Below, one piece after another: positions 44,829 through 54,269 of a DNA stretch of 64,000 nucleotides. The position numbers were made by a program, and so were the translations under genes. The DNA comes from Pseudoduganella aquatica. Lineage in GTDB: Bacteria; Pseudomonadota; Gammaproteobacteria; Burkholderiales; Burkholderiaceae_D. Each line of letters opens with the position of its first letter. Positions within the stretch are counted from its first letter, which is position 1. Location of the stretch: assembly GCF_009857595.1 (NCBI RefSeq), contig NZ_WWCU01000015.1:1-64000 (forward strand). Direction: 5' to 3'. The notes below the pieces were generated by a model that ran no database searches, was not told the origin of the DNA, and saw nothing but the letters and a program-made list of their open reading frames with translations.

Positions 44829-45986
44829 ATGACCAGTAAATTTTCCTTGATCAACCTGGAACCGCTGACCGGGCAGGCCCCGCGAACGGATTTGTATCCT
44901 TACCGTGAAATGCCGGAAGATGCGCTGACGGACGCGCGCACGGACAGCGAAATTGCGCGCGAATTCATCGGCCACGGTGAGCTCAGCGCCAAATCCCGCA
45001 CCAACACGCAAAAAGAGCTGTTCCGCTTCCTGACCTGGTGCCGCGAGGAAGCCGGCAAGTCGCTGCGGCAGTTGCAAGTGGCGGACCTGAACGCCTACAA
45101 GGAATTCCTGCGGGAGCCGCCGCCGGACTGGATTTCCACCACCAAATGGCCACGCACGGACCCGCGCTACAGGCCGTTCACCGGGCCGTTGTCGGACCCA
45201 AGCCGGCGCCAGGCCATGATCGCCGTCAAGGGGCTGATGGCGTTTGCCGAACAAACAGGCTATCTGCGGCGCGATCCCGGCGCCCTGGTCAAGCATGTAA
45301 AGACGCGCGGCGGCAGCCGGATTACGCGCTATCTGAGCCAGGATGCGATCGGCCTGGCGTTGTCGACCGTGGCCAGCCGCGCCGCCGATTTGCCGTCCGA
45401 AATGCGCCGCCGCGCGCGCGACCTGTTCCTGCTGCTGGCCTATGCGCACACCGGCGCGCGCCTGAACGAAATCGTCAGCGCGAATATGGGCGACCTGTAC
45501 ACCGAAGGCGGCGGCCGCTGGTGGCTGGACCTGCTCGGCAAAGGCAACAAGCCGCGCCGCGTGCCAGTGCCGCCCGAGCTGCTGGACGCCTACCGCGCCT
45601 ACCGCCAGGCCTACGGCATGCTGCCGCAATCCGGCCGCGCCGACACCACGCCGCTGGTGCTGTCCAGCCGCAGCCGCGAGCCGGCGCGTCTGACCGACGA
45701 AGCCGCATCCAACGCGCTCAAAGCCGTGTTCGCAGCGGCGGCCGGCGCGGCGGCGGCGCAAGGCGACAGCGACATGGCGGCCACGCTGAGGCAGGCGTCC
45801 GCGCACTGGCTGCGGCACAGCATGCTGACCAACCACGCCAACAACGGCGTGCAGCTCAAGACCCTGCAGGACACGGCCGGCCACGCCAGCATCGCCACCA
45901 CCGCAGCCTATCTGCACAAGACCGACAACCAGCGCCACGACGAAATCATGGCCTCGGTGAGCGGCCAAAGGGCCGAGCAGCCTTAG
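44829..45986 (+). CDS. Tyrosine recombinase / phage-type integrase
   Basis: A 385-aa tyrosine recombinase with an N-terminal SAM-like core-binding domain (about residues 50-140) and a C-terminal catalytic domain. The active site appears complete: R211 (HTGARLNEIV), H326 and R329 (HWLRHSM), H352 (TAGHASIATT) and Y361 (AAYLHK). A lysine lies in the beta-hairpin GKGNKPRRVPVP. The start at 44829 is preceded by AT-rich phased repeats and not by a usual ribosome site. No cargo, att repeats or tRNA were found nearby, so it is not shown to be part of a mobile element. It may be a solitary XerC/D-like recombinase or a relic. The next gene, 63 bp on, is the OsmC-YcaO fusion. Confidence 0.9.
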   Translation: MTSKFSLINLEPLTGQAPRTDLYPYREMPEDALTDARTDSEIAREFIGHGELSAKSRTNTQKELFRFLTWCREEAGKSLRQLQVADLNAYKEFLREPPPDWISTTKWPRTDPRYRPFTGPLSDPSRRQAMIAVKGLMAFAEQTGYLRRDPGALVKHVKTRGGSRITRYLSQDAIGLALSTVASRAADLPSEMRRRARDLFLLLAYAHTGARLNEIVSANMGDLYTEGGGRWWLDLLGKGNKPRRVPVPPELLDAYRAYRQAYGMLPQSGRADTTPLVLSSRSREPARLTDEAASNALKAVFAAAAGAAAAQGDSDMAATLRQASAHWLRHSMLTNHANNGVQLKTLQDTAGHASIATTAAYLHKTDNQRHDEIMASVSGQRAEQP

Positions 45987-46048
45987 CCGCAAACCGGCCG
46001 GCAGCCTATAATGGTGCCCAATTCACAGAACACTATTGGAACTCCCCC

Positions 46049-48253
46049 ATGGAAATTAAGGTCAACTTTCTCGATAAGCTTCGTTTGGAAGCCAAATTCG
46101 ATGATTTTACGGTGATTGCCGACCAGCCCATCCGCTATAAAGGCGATGGCTCCGCACCTGGCCCGTTCGACTATTTCCTGGCTTCGTCGGCGCTGTGCGC
46201 CGCCTATTTCGTGAAGCTGTACTGCGACACGCGCAATATTTCGACTGAAAATATCCGCCTGTCGCAGAACAATATCGTTGATCCGGAAAACCGTTATCAG
46301 CAGATTTTCAAGATCCAGGTCGAGCTGCCGGCGGATATTTCCGCCAAAGACCGCCAGGGCATTTTGCGCTCCATCGACCGATGCACCGTGAAAAAAGTGG
46401 TGCAGCAAGGCCCCGAATTCATCATTGAAGAAGTCGAGAACCTGGACGCCGATGCGCAGGCCCTGCTGACGCTGAAGCCGGATACCGACGCCAGCACCTA
46501 CATCCTGGGCAAGGATCTGCCGCTGGAGCAGACCATCGCCAATATGTCGTCGGTGCTGGCTGGCCTGGGCATCAAGATCGAGATCGCGTCGTGGCGCAAT
46601 ATCATTCCCAATGTGTGGTCGCTGCATATCCGCGACGCGCATTCGCCGATGTGCTTCACCAACGGCAAAGGCGCAACCAAGGAAAGCGCATTGGCGTCGG
46701 CCCTGGGCGAATACATCGAACGCCTGAACAATAACCACTTTTACGCCGGCTCGTTCTGGGGCGAAGACATTGCCCACGCGGAGTTTGTGCATTACCCGAA
46801 CGAGCGCTGGTTCAAACCTGGCCGCAAAGATGCGCTGCCGCCGGAAATCCTGGACGAATACAGCCTTGAAATCTACAACCCGGACGGCGAACTGCGCGGA
46901 TCGCACCTGATCGACACCAACTCCGGCAATACGGAACGCGGCATTTGTTCGCTGCCGTATGTGCGTATTTCCGACGGCAAGGAAGTCTATTTCCCGTCCA
47001 ACCTGGTCGAAAATCTGTTCGTCAGCAATGGCATGAGCGCCGGCAATACGCTGGCCGAAGCGCAGGTGCAATGCCTGTCCGAGATTTTCGAACGCGCTGT
47101 GAAACGCGAGATCCTGGAAGGCGAAATCGCGCTGCCGGACGTACCGCAGGAAGTGCTGGCGAAATACCCCGGCATCCTGGCCGGCATACGCGGCCTGGAA
47201 GAACAGGGCTTCCCTGTGCTGGTGAAGGACGCGTCGCTGGGCGGCACCTACCCGGTCATGTGCGTCACCTTGATGAACCCGCGCACGGGCGGCGTGTTTG
47301 CCTCCTTCGGCGCGCATCCAAGCCTGGAAGTGGCGCTGGAACGCAGCCTGACGGAATTGCTGCAGGGCCGTAGTTTCGAGGGCCTGAATGATCTGCCACG
47401 GCCTACCTTTGCCAGCAACGCCGTGACCGAGCCGAACAACTTCGTCGAACACTTCATCGATTCAAGCGGCATCGTATCGTGGCGCTTCTTCAGCGCCAAA
47501 GCCGACTACGACTGCGTGGAATGGGATTTTTCCGGCAAGGGCGAGAACTCGAATGCCGAAGAGGCCGCAACCTTGTTCGGCATCCTCGCGGACATGGGCA
47601 AAGAAGCCTATATGGCGGTGTACGACAACCTGGGCGCCACGGCTTGCCGCATCCTGGTGCCAGGGTATTCGGAAATCTACCCGGTGGAAGACCTGGTTTG
47701 GGACAACACCAACAAGGCGCTGCTGTTCCGTTCCGATATTTTGAACCTGCACCGCCTGGACGAAGCCAGCCTGGAAGCCCTCCTGGACCGCCTGGAGAAC
47801 AGTGAACTGGACGAGTACGGCGACATCGCGACGCTGATCGGCATCGAGTTCGACGAAAACACGGTCTGGGGCCAGCTAACCACCATGGAGCTGAAGCTGC
47901 TGATCCATCTGGCCTTGCAGCAGTTCGAGGAAGCGCAGGAACTGGTGGAAGCCTTCCTGCAGTACAACGACAACACGGTCGAGCGCAGGCTGTTCTACCA
48001 GGCGCTCAACGTAGTGCTGGAACTCGAGCTGGACGACGACCTTGAGCTGGAAGACTACGAGGTCAACTTCCGCCGCATGTTCGGCAACGAGCGCATGGAC
48101 GCGGTGCTGGGCTCGGTGGACGGCAGCGTGCGCTTCTACGGCCTGACGCCAACCAGCATGAAGCTGGAAGGCCTGGAGCGCCACGAGCGCCTGATCGACA
48201 GCTACAAAAAGCTGCACGCCGCCCGCGCCAAGGCGGCGGCAGCATCGCGTTAA
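46049..48253 (+). CDS. OsmC domain / YcaO domain fusion protein
   Basis: A 734-aa protein. The first ~135 residues form an OsmC-like domain (FDDFTVIADQPIRYKGDG, PGPFDYFLASSALCAAYFV), in which one redox cysteine is readable. The remainder is a YcaO domain with the ATP-binding signature KGATKESALASALGEYIERL. The region AEAQVQCLSEIFERAVKREI contributes the conserved glutamates. A long helical C-terminal part follows (LTTMELKLLIHLALQQFEEA). E. coli YcaO (about 586 aa) lacks the OsmC part and is needed for RimO-dependent ribosomal protein S12 methylthiolation. YcaO enzymes generally activate amide backbones with ATP. The GC content and AT-rich codon choice look a little lower than neighbours. It converges with the fucosidase, sharing 4 bp at the stops. 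Confidence 0.9.
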   Translation: MEIKVNFLDKLRLEAKFDDFTVIADQPIRYKGDGSAPGPFDYFLASSALCAAYFVKLYCDTRNISTENIRLSQNNIVDPENRYQQIFKIQVELPADISAKDRQGILRSIDRCTVKKVVQQGPEFIIEEVENLDADAQALLTLKPDTDASTYILGKDLPLEQTIANMSSVLAGLGIKIEIASWRNIIPNVWSLHIRDAHSPMCFTNGKGATKESALASALGEYIERLNNNHFYAGSFWGEDIAHAEFVHYPNERWFKPGRKDALPPEILDEYSLEIYNPDGELRGSHLIDTNSGNTERGICSLPYVRISDGKEVYFPSNLVENLFVSNGMSAGNTLAEAQVQCLSEIFERAVKREILEGEIALPDVPQEVLAKYPGILAGIRGLEEQGFPVLVKDASLGGTYPVMCVTLMNPRTGGVFASFGAHPSLEVALERSLTELLQGRSFEGLNDLPRPTFASNAVTEPNNFVEHFIDSSGIVSWRFFSAKADYDCVEWDFSGKGENSNAEEAATLFGILADMGKEAYMAVYDNLGATACRILVPGYSEIYPVEDLVWDNTNKALLFRSDILNLHRLDEASLEALLDRLENSELDEYGDIATLIGIEFDENTVWGQLTTMELKLLIHLALQQFEEAQELVEAFLQYNDNTVERRLFYQALNVVLELELDDDLELEDYEVNFRRMFGNERMDAVLGSVDGSVRFYGLTPTSMKLEGLERHERLIDSYKKLHAARAKAAAASR

Positions 48254-49782
48254 GGCAGCTGCACCGCAACCACGTCCGGCAACTTGCTGCGGCGGGTTGC
48301 GGGCAGGTGGACGGTGAGCTTTCCGTCCTTGAACGCGCTTTTTACCGGCTTTCCGTCGCCTAGCAGCACCACGGTGAGCGGCGCGGCGGCCAGGCCATTC
48401 AGCACAAGGTCCTTGTCAACCGCCGGGACCAGGTCGGAATCGAGCGCGCGGTCTTCCTTTTTGAACTCGGGCACCGCAAACAGGAAGCGCTGCTTGCCGG
48501 CGGCGGTGGCGGGCACATTGGCCTTTTCGCCCTCCGGCAATGCGGCGGCCTGCACGGCTGGCCGGTTCAGCTTCATCCATCCAGCGACCTCGGCCATGCT
48601 CCGGTATGCCTCAGGGTGCAGTTCGCCGCGCGCATCCGGGCCAACGCCGATCAGGAAGTTCATATTGAGCGACCTGGCAAGCGCGAGATTGCCCAGTTCG
48701 TAGCCATTGGCGTAGAACGGCGCGTCGTTATAGGCCCACCCCTTGGTCCATGTCGTGCACCATTCGGCCCAATGCTTGCGCGCGATCTGGCTGGTTTTGA
48801 GCGTGGGGCCTTCGAAAGTGACGAAGTCGCCGTCGTGGAAGTAGCGCGGCGAAAGCACAATGCCGGGCTGGAGTTCGCGCACACGTGCCTGCGTCAGGCG
48901 CGGTGCGTCGCCCTCAGGCGCGGGAATGGCGCCGTCGAACCACAGCATATCGATCTTGCCGTAACGCGTGAGCAATTCCTCAACCTGGCCTTTGACCATG
49001 GCGTTGTATTCCACCAGGTGCCGGGCTTTTTCTTCCTTGGTCTTGATTGTTTTGCGCGGCTTGAGATCCGCATCGAGTTCAGGCAGCCAGGGATTCAGGC
49101 GCGCGGTGCCGTAGTACATGAAATTCGTGAACTCGCGGTCGAAATACCAATCCGGGGGAGAGTAATAGAGGCCGACTTTCAGTCCGTACTTCCGGCAGGC
49201 TTCGACGAAGGGCTGCACCAGATCGCGTCCGCCCATGTAGTTTTTAGTGTTGAAATTGCCATACGCACTGGGCCACAGCGCAAAGCCTTCGTGATGGCGG
49301 GTGGTCAGCACCACATAGGTGAATCCGGCCGCTTTCGCCGCAGCGACCCATTTGTCTGGATCGTATCTGTCCGGATTGAAGTCCCTGGCCGCTGCCCAAT
49401 ACGCGTTGGGCGTAATGACGGGCGGCTTGCCGTCGAAGTTCCAGTCGGCTTCGCGGATGATGCGTTCCTGATCCTTTGGATCGTTGAACTGTTTGTTCTT
49501 CCAGGCGCCGACCATCATGGGCCACGACAAGTCGCCGACTCGCTGTCCGCGCGCGTCGAAGACGCTGCTGACGCCCCAGTGCAGGAACAGGCCGAAACCG
49601 GCTTGCCCGAACCATTGTGCATCGGGATGGCTGGAGTGCGGGGCCGGATTGAAGTCTTCAACGATGCCGATCGCGCCATGCTGGGCTTTGGCATCGGTGA
49701 TCTGGGCGTGGACGGAGTTGGCGGCGCTCAGGCCGCAGCAAAGCAAGGCGGCCCCCAGCCGTAGGCGTTGGGAAAAGTCCAT
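48250..49782 (-). CDS. Secreted alpha-L-fucosidase (GH29)
   Basis: A 510-aa glycoside hydrolase family 29 enzyme with a signal peptide (RLRLGAALLCCGLSAANSVHA). Family features include WFGQAGFGLFLHWGVSS, VVLTTRHHEGFALWPS, and the catalytic nucleophile aspartate in KIDMLWFDGAIP. It would remove alpha-L-fucose from glycans in the periplasm or outside the cell. The start at 49782 was chosen for the signal peptide; a GTG 14 codons upstream gives an implausible N-terminus. It stands alone: no fucose-uptake or catabolism genes are nearby. Upstream lie 309 bp without a gene, up to 50091, with no clear operator. Confidence 0.92.
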   Translation of the reverse strand: MDFSQRLRLGAALLCCGLSAANSVHAQITDAKAQHGAIGIVEDFNPAPHSSHPDAQWFGQAGFGLFLHWGVSSVFDARGQRVGDLSWPMMVGAWKNKQFNDPKDQERIIREADWNFDGKPPVITPNAYWAAARDFNPDRYDPDKWVAAAKAAGFTYVVLTTRHHEGFALWPSAYGNFNTKNYMGGRDLVQPFVEACRKYGLKVGLYYSPPDWYFDREFTNFMYYGTARLNPWLPELDADLKPRKTIKTKEEKARHLVEYNAMVKGQVEELLTRYGKIDMLWFDGAIPAPEGDAPRLTQARVRELQPGIVLSPRYFHDGDFVTFEGPTLKTSQIARKHWAEWCTTWTKGWAYNDAPFYANGYELGNLALARSLNMNFLIGVGPDARGELHPEAYRSMAEVAGWMKLNRPAVQAAALPEGEKANVPATAAGKQRFLFAVPEFKKEDRALDSDLVPAVDKDLVLNGLAAAPLTVVLLGDGKPVKSAFKDGKLTVHLPATRRSKLPDVVAVQLP

Positions 49783-50091
49783 GAGTCGTTTGGTTTGGTT
49801 AAGGTGGAGTGTTAACGTTATCACGTATTTAACCTGCGGTTGCTATTGCGGACAACAAAAATGCGATGAAAATCCGGAAGTCCGCATCGATTTCAAGCGG
49901 CATAAACCACCGGGTGTGCTGATCCGATAATTCGCATAATCTATATTATGTCAAATGTCATGTTCGGCGATCGGTTGGGGCCTTCCCTGGATACGCAGTC
50001 CGCCATCGGCTTTTCAACTAGGCATTCGAGAGATTGAAACAAAACCAGCCCTGTTGTAGGCTGCTTTTAGTATCAACTAACTACGTCTACC
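49783..50091. other. Intergenic region between fucosidase and response regulator
   Basis: About 309 bp with no gene. It is divergent, so it must hold the promoters of both the fucosidase (minus) and the response regulator (plus). The middle is AT-rich, but I see no dyad strong enough to call an operator. The regulator's TTG start at 50092 has no visible ribosome site in the preceding bases. Confidence 0.5.
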
Positions 50092-50736
50092 TTGACCCCG
50101 ACCACTCCCATTCATCCGCTGCCGATCTCGATCCTGACCGTGGACGACCACCCGCTGTTCCAACAGGGTATCGCCAGCGTTATTAACGCCGAACCCGATC
50201 TTTATCTGGTCGGGCAAGCCGGCAGCGGTGCCGACGCGATCGCAATGTACCGCCAGTTGCGCCCTGCTGTCACGCTAATGGACTTGCAAATGCCAGACAT
50301 GGGCGGGGTCGAAGTCATTTCCGCCATCCGTGCTGAATTTCCGGCCGCGCGCATCGTGGTGCTGACCACGCTGGACGGCGATATGCATGCGACACGCGCC
50401 ATCAAGGCCGGCGCGGTCGGCGTCATCTACAAGAGCACGGTACGCAAGAACCTGCTTGAAACGCTACGTAGCGTCCACCGTGGCGGGCGTTGCATTCCGC
50501 AGTCGCTGCAGGACGCGCTGACCGGCACGCGCGGCGGCAATGCAATCACTTCGCGCGAAGTCGATGTCATCAAGCTGGTGGCACGTGGCAACTCCAATCC
50601 AATGATTGCTGCGGCGCTGGGCTTATCCTGCGAAACGGTCAAGGGCCACATGAGTAGCATCCTTTTTAAACTGGAGGCGCGCGACCGCGCGCATGCGGTG
50701 ATGATCGCCCTGGAACGGGGCATCCTCAGCCTCTGA
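50092..50736 (+). CDS. NarL/FixJ-type response regulator
   Basis: A 214-aa response regulator. The receiver (about residues 12-128) has acidic D18/D19 (VDDHP), phospho-acceptor D64 (LMDLQMPDMGG), Thr in LTTLDG and Lys114 (VIYKST). The LuxR-type helix-turn-helix occupies about residues 150-212 (AITSREVDVIKLVARG and MIAAALGLSCETVKGH). It starts at a TTG at 50092 without a clear ribosome site; a later start would cut the receiver. A large HisKA_3 kinase at 55023, of the class that partners NarL-type regulators, lies on the same strand after five cassette genes. The pair likely controls that cassette. Confidence 0.92.
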   Translation: MTPTTPIHPLPISILTVDDHPLFQQGIASVINAEPDLYLVGQAGSGADAIAMYRQLRPAVTLMDLQMPDMGGVEVISAIRAEFPAARIVVLTTLDGDMHATRAIKAGAVGVIYKSTVRKNLLETLRSVHRGGRCIPQSLQDALTGTRGGNAITSREVDVIKLVARGNSNPMIAAALGLSCETVKGHMSSILFKLEARDRAHAVMIALERGILSL

Positions 50737-50768
50737 CCGCGTGCCTCTGCACAATGCGGTAGGCGCAC

Positions 50769-50827
50769 CTACCTCCATCGAGGTAGCGCTGCGCGCCCTG
50801 CGCCGAAGGCCCCCCTTTTCGGGGGGG
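50769..50827 (+). terminator. Two hairpins after the response regulator gene
   Basis: Hairpin 1 is a perfect 7-bp stem (CTACCTC at 50769-50775, GAGGTAG at 50780-50786, 4-base loop). Hairpin 2 is CCCCCC (50810-50815), a TTTTC loop, then a run of G to 50827. No T-run follows the second, so rho-independent termination is not assured, but the pair probably reduces read-through to the hydrolase genes. Confidence 0.5.
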
Positions 50828-50952
50828 AAACGCGGCGCAATCTTTTCCCCGGCACGGTCCGGCGGCAATTAAATCAGGCAAGCTGATTATCTGAAAGCGG
50901 CTCCCGCTGCCTGCTTTCGTGCACTACTCCCCCACCCCACTTTGGAGAAATC

Positions 50953-51933
50953 ATGAACAAACTCAGCTTGTTGGCCCTTGTTTGCCTGGTATCGGGCAAC
51001 CCGGTATTTGCACAGGACGCCTGCCCAAAAGTAGCGTCGGCTACGGCTGCGCGGGCGGTGCCCGTGATTCACTACAAGACGGCAAATATCGACGGTATCA
51101 ATGTGTTCTACCGTGAAGCCGGGCCAGCCGGCGCACCGGTGCTGCTGTTGCTGCATGGCTTCCCGACATCGTCGCACATGTTCCGCAACCTGATCCCGCT
51201 GCTGGCCGACCGCTACCACGTAATCGCGCCGGACTTTCCCGGATTTGGCCAAAGCGACTCGCCCGACCGCTCGAAGTTCAAATACACCTTCGCCAACCTG
51301 GCGGATGTTACCGATAAGCTGACGGTGGCACTCGGCGTCAAGAAATACAGCATGTATATGATGGACTACGGCGCCCCGGTCGGCTACCGGATGGCGATCA
51401 AGCATCCCGAGCGCGTGCAGACGCTGGTCGTCCAGAATGGCAATGCCTACGTCGAGGGCCTGGGTGCATTCTGGGATCCGATCAAGGCCTACTGGGCCGA
51501 TGGCTCGCAGTCCCGCCGCGAGGCGATCGCTAACCTGGTGACGCTGCCGATCACCAAGTTCCAGTACACCGACGGCATGAGCGATGTCTCCCGCATCAGC
51601 CCCGACAACTGGATGGTGGACCAAGCGTTGCTGGACCGGCCCGGCAACCGCGAGATCCAGCTCGACCTGTTCCTCGACTACGGCACCAACCTGCCGCTGT
51701 ATCCGGACTTCCAGGCCTTCTTCCGTGCGCGCAAGCCGCCGACCTTGATCGTCTGGGGCAAGAACGACAAGATATTCCCCGAAGCAGGCGCCCATCCCTA
51801 CTTGCGCGACTTGCCCGCGGCTGAAATGCACATCCTGGACAGTGGCCACTTTGCACTGGAAGACCAGCTGCACGTAATGGCGCCGCTGATCCACAATTTC
51901 CTCGACCGCAAGGTCTGCAAGGATGCGAAATGA
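50953..51933 (+). CDS. Secreted alpha/beta hydrolase with aspartate nucleophile
   Basis: A 326-aa alpha/beta hydrolase with a signal peptide ([15 protein letters not shown]), so it is likely periplasmic. The oxyanion [10 protein letters not shown] block is present. The nucleophile elbow reads [11 protein letters not shown], giving Asp in place of the usual serine, as in epoxide hydrolases and haloalkane dehalogenases. The catalytic His is in [10 protein letters not shown]. It is a paralogue of the third cassette gene at 52666. The ATG at 50953 has a GGAG ribosome site, and the stop overlaps the next gene by 4 bp. The substrate is unknown. Confidence 0.88.
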   Translation: MNKLSLLALVCLVSGNPVFAQDACPKVASATAARAVPVIHYKTANIDGINVFYREAGPAGAPVLLLLHGFPTSSHMFRNLIPLLADRYHVIAPDFPGFGQSDSPDRSKFKYTFANLADVTDKLTVALGVKKYSMYMMDYGAPVGYRMAIKHPERVQTLVVQNGNAYVEGLGAFWDPIKAYWADGSQSRREAIANLVTLPITKFQYTDGMSDVSRISPDNWMVDQALLDRPGNREIQLDLFLDYGTNLPLYPDFQAFFRARKPPTLIVWGKNDKIFPEAGAHPYLRDLPAAEMHILDSGHFALEDQLHVMAPLIHNFLDRKVCKDAK

Positions 51934-52664
51934 GCCAGGGCGGCGCGATTAATTCATCGCCCGGCGTAACGCCGGCGGCACCTGTGTCGATCGTGCTGGT
52001 GCACGGCGCCTTCGTCGATGGCTCCGGCTGGCAGGCGGTCCACGCGATCCTTTCGGCGCGCGGCTACGAGGTGCTGGTGGTGCAAAACCCGACGATCACA
52101 CTGGAGGGCGACGTGGCCGCGACCGAGCGCGTCATTGGACAGGCGCGCCACCCGGTGGTGCTCGTTGGCCATAGTTACGGTGGCGCCGTCATCACCCAGG
52201 CCGGCGCCAATCCGAGCGTGTTGGCGCTGGTGTACCTCGCGGCGTTCGTCCCGGACGTGGGCGAGTCGGTGGCGTCACTGAACCAGCATCCGGTCGAGGC
52301 TGGCGAGGCCACGGCGCCGGTGCTGGCGCCGCAGGATGGCTTCCTGATGGTCGACCCCGCGCGCTTTCCAGCGGCCTTTGGCGCGGACGTCGGTGTGGAG
52401 CGCACGCGCTTCATGGCGGCCTCGCAAGTGCCGTGGGGACTCGGCGCCGTCACCGGGCAAGTGACGCTTGCGGCGTGGCGCAATAAGCCGGTCCATTATC
52501 TGATCGCCACGGATGACCTGATGATACCGCCCAGCGCGCAGCGCCGGATGGCCGACAGGGCCGGTGCCCGGGTGGTGGAGCTGGAGAGCAGTCACGCGGT
52601 GATGCTGGCGCGGCCAAGCGAAGTGGCGGCGTTCATCGAGTGCGCCACCAAGCCGGAGGCCTGA
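51930..52664 (+). CDS. Cytoplasmic alpha/beta hydrolase (serine esterase type)
   Basis: A 244-aa alpha/beta hydrolase. It has the oxyanion block [12 protein letters not shown], the serine nucleophile elbow VGHSYGGAV (GxSxG) and the His motif [11 protein letters not shown]. The group is often annotated as RutD/EST-like or alpha/beta fold hydrolases. It overlaps the preceding gene (ATGA at 51930-51933) and the next gene starts 1 bp after its stop, so the cassette is translationally coupled. No signal peptide is seen. Its differing nucleophile type shows that it is not a copy of its two neighbours. Confidence 0.9.
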   Translation: MSQGGAINSSPGVTPAAPVSIVLVHGAFVDGSGWQAVHAILSARGYEVLVVQNPTITLEGDVAATERVIGQARHPVVLVGHSYGGAVITQAGANPSVLALVYLAAFVPDVGESVASLNQHPVEAGEATAPVLAPQDGFLMVDPARFPAAFGADVGVERTRFMAASQVPWGLGAVTGQVTLAAWRNKPVHYLIATDDLMIPPSAQRRMADRAGARVVELESSHAVMLARPSEVAAFIECATKPEA

Positions 52665-52665
52665 T

Positions 52666-53565
52666 ATGAGCGCCTCCCCGGACTTCCCTCCAGTGACTTA
52701 CCACCGCTCGAACAAGGTCGGCGACCTCACGGTCTTCTACCGTGAAGCCGGGGCTGCCGATGCGCCGGTCGTGGTCCTGCTGCATGGCTTCCCAAGTTCG
52801 TCGCATATGTTCCGTCGCCTGATCCCGGCGCTGGCCGACCAATATCGCGTGATTGCGCCGGATCTGCCAGGCTTCGGCCTGTCGGACATGCCGCCGCCGG
52901 CGGAGTTCCCGTACAGTTTCGCAGCCTTCGCGGACATTATCGATCAGCTGCTGGTGCAGCTGGGCGCCGGGCAGTACGCCCTGTACGTGATGGATTACGG
53001 TGCGCCGGTCGGCTTTCGGTTGGCACTCCTGCATCCCGAACGCGTGTCGGCGCTGGTGATACAGAACGGCAACGCGTATGAGGCCGGCATGGGAGATTTC
53101 TGGGCCACGACACGTGCGCTGTGGGCCGACAACAGCGCGGCGAATCGCGACGCGATGCGGCCCTTCCTGAAGCTGGCGGCCACCCGCTTCCAGTATGTGG
53201 CGGGGGTGCGGGACGTGGCCCGCATCGATCCAGCGGCCTGGATACATGACCAGTTTTTCCTTGACCGTCCGGGTAACGAGGAGATCCAGTTCGCCATCAT
53301 GTACGACTACCGGACCAACGTCGCCTTGTATCCCGCGTTCCACGACTACTTCCGGAACTTTCAACCGCCCGCGCTGATTTTATGGGGAATCAACGATCCC
53401 ATCTTTCTGCCGGAAGGGGCGCAAGCCTTCCGGCGCGATTTGCCGCAGGCGGAACTGCATCGCCTCGACACCGGGCATTTCGCCCTGGAAGACAAGGCGG
53501 ACGAGATGGTACCGCTCATCCGCCAATTCCTCGGACGGCACTTACACAGGCACTTACCCAACTAA
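52666..53565 (+). CDS. Alpha/beta hydrolase with aspartate nucleophile, cytoplasmic paralogue
   Basis: A 299-aa alpha/beta hydrolase that reads as a signal-less copy of the protein at 50953. Shared stretches include [30 protein letters not shown] (Asp nucleophile), ALVIQNGNAY and DTGHFALED. By eye about half the residues agree. The pair gives one exported and one cytoplasmic version of the same activity class. The start follows 1 bp after the serine hydrolase stop, with no separate promoter. The isochorismatase gene follows 10 bp after. Confidence 0.88.
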   Translation: MSASPDFPPVTYHRSNKVGDLTVFYREAGAADAPVVVLLHGFPSSSHMFRRLIPALADQYRVIAPDLPGFGLSDMPPPAEFPYSFAAFADIIDQLLVQLGAGQYALYVMDYGAPVGFRLALLHPERVSALVIQNGNAYEAGMGDFWATTRALWADNSAANRDAMRPFLKLAATRFQYVAGVRDVARIDPAAWIHDQFFLDRPGNEEIQFAIMYDYRTNVALYPAFHDYFRNFQPPALILWGINDPIFLPEGAQAFRRDLPQAELHRLDTGHFALEDKADEMVPLIRQFLGRHLHRHLPN

Positions 53566-53575
53566 GGAGAATCAC

Positions 53576-54256
53576 ATGCAAGCTATTTCAACCGAAAAAA
53601 CCAGCGTGCGGGCCACTGGCGGCGGCGCCCGCCTCCTCAATCCCGCCGATACGGTGGTGCTGTTGCTCGACCACCAGTCCGGCCTGTTCCAGACCGTCAA
53701 GGATATCCCGGTGGCCGACTTGCGGCGCAACGTGGCAATGATCGCCCGGCTGTGCACTTTGCTGAAGATCCCGGTCATCACCACCGCTTCGGAGCCCGCA
53801 GGCAGCAACGGCCCGCTGATGCCGGAGATCCACGAGCTGGCGCCGCACGCCGTCTACGTACCGCGCAAGTGCGAAGTGAACGCCTGGGACAATGAAGACT
53901 TCGTTGAACGGGTCCGCTCGACCGGCTGCAAGACGCTGGTCATGGCGGGCGTATGGACCAGTGTCTGCGTGATGTTTCCCGCGCTCGACGCCGTCGCTGC
54001 GGGCTACGATGTATACGCCGTCATCGACGCCTCCGGCGACCCCAGCGAGATGGCGTCCCGCGTCTCGCTGGCCCGCTTCGTACAGGGCGGCGTCAAGCCA
54101 ACCAGTACCAACGCCCTGCTGTCTGAAATGCATCGTACCTGGGCGCGTCCGGAGGCGGCCGAGCTGGCGCAGTTGTACGCGCTGGCCGCGCCCAATTATG
54201 CGGCCGTGATGGAGAGCTATGCGCGCGCGCAGCAAGCCGCCAGAGACAATGCTTAG
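53576..54256 (+). CDS. Isochorismatase-family cysteine hydrolase
   Basis: A 226-aa isochorismatase-like hydrolase of the YcaC group. The Asp-Lys-Cys triad is readable: Asp in LLLDHQSGLF, Lys in VPRKCEVNAW and Cys in GVWTSVCVMF. Such enzymes hydrolyse amides or esters of small metabolites; true isochorismate use is unlikely. It belongs to the cassette between the response regulator and its likely kinase, with an AAGGAG-type ribosome site just upstream. Confidence 0.9.
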   Translation: MQAISTEKTSVRATGGGARLLNPADTVVLLLDHQSGLFQTVKDIPVADLRRNVAMIARLCTLLKIPVITTASEPAGSNGPLMPEIHELAPHAVYVPRKCEVNAWDNEDFVERVRSTGCKTLVMAGVWTSVCVMFPALDAVAAGYDVYAVIDASGDPSEMASRVSLARFVQGGVKPTSTNALLSEMHRTWARPEAAELAQLYALAAPNYAAVMESYARAQQAARDNA

Positions 54257-54269
54257 GGAGGCGGCCGCC

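Noticed and set aside
44708-50091. Integrative element bounded by att sites
   Set aside because: I found no flanking direct repeats, tRNA gene or cargo genes; only the recombinase supports mobility.
50810-50827. Strong intrinsic terminator
   Set aside because: The G/C stem is strong but no T-run follows on the plus strand, so it is only recorded as part of a weak hairpin pair.
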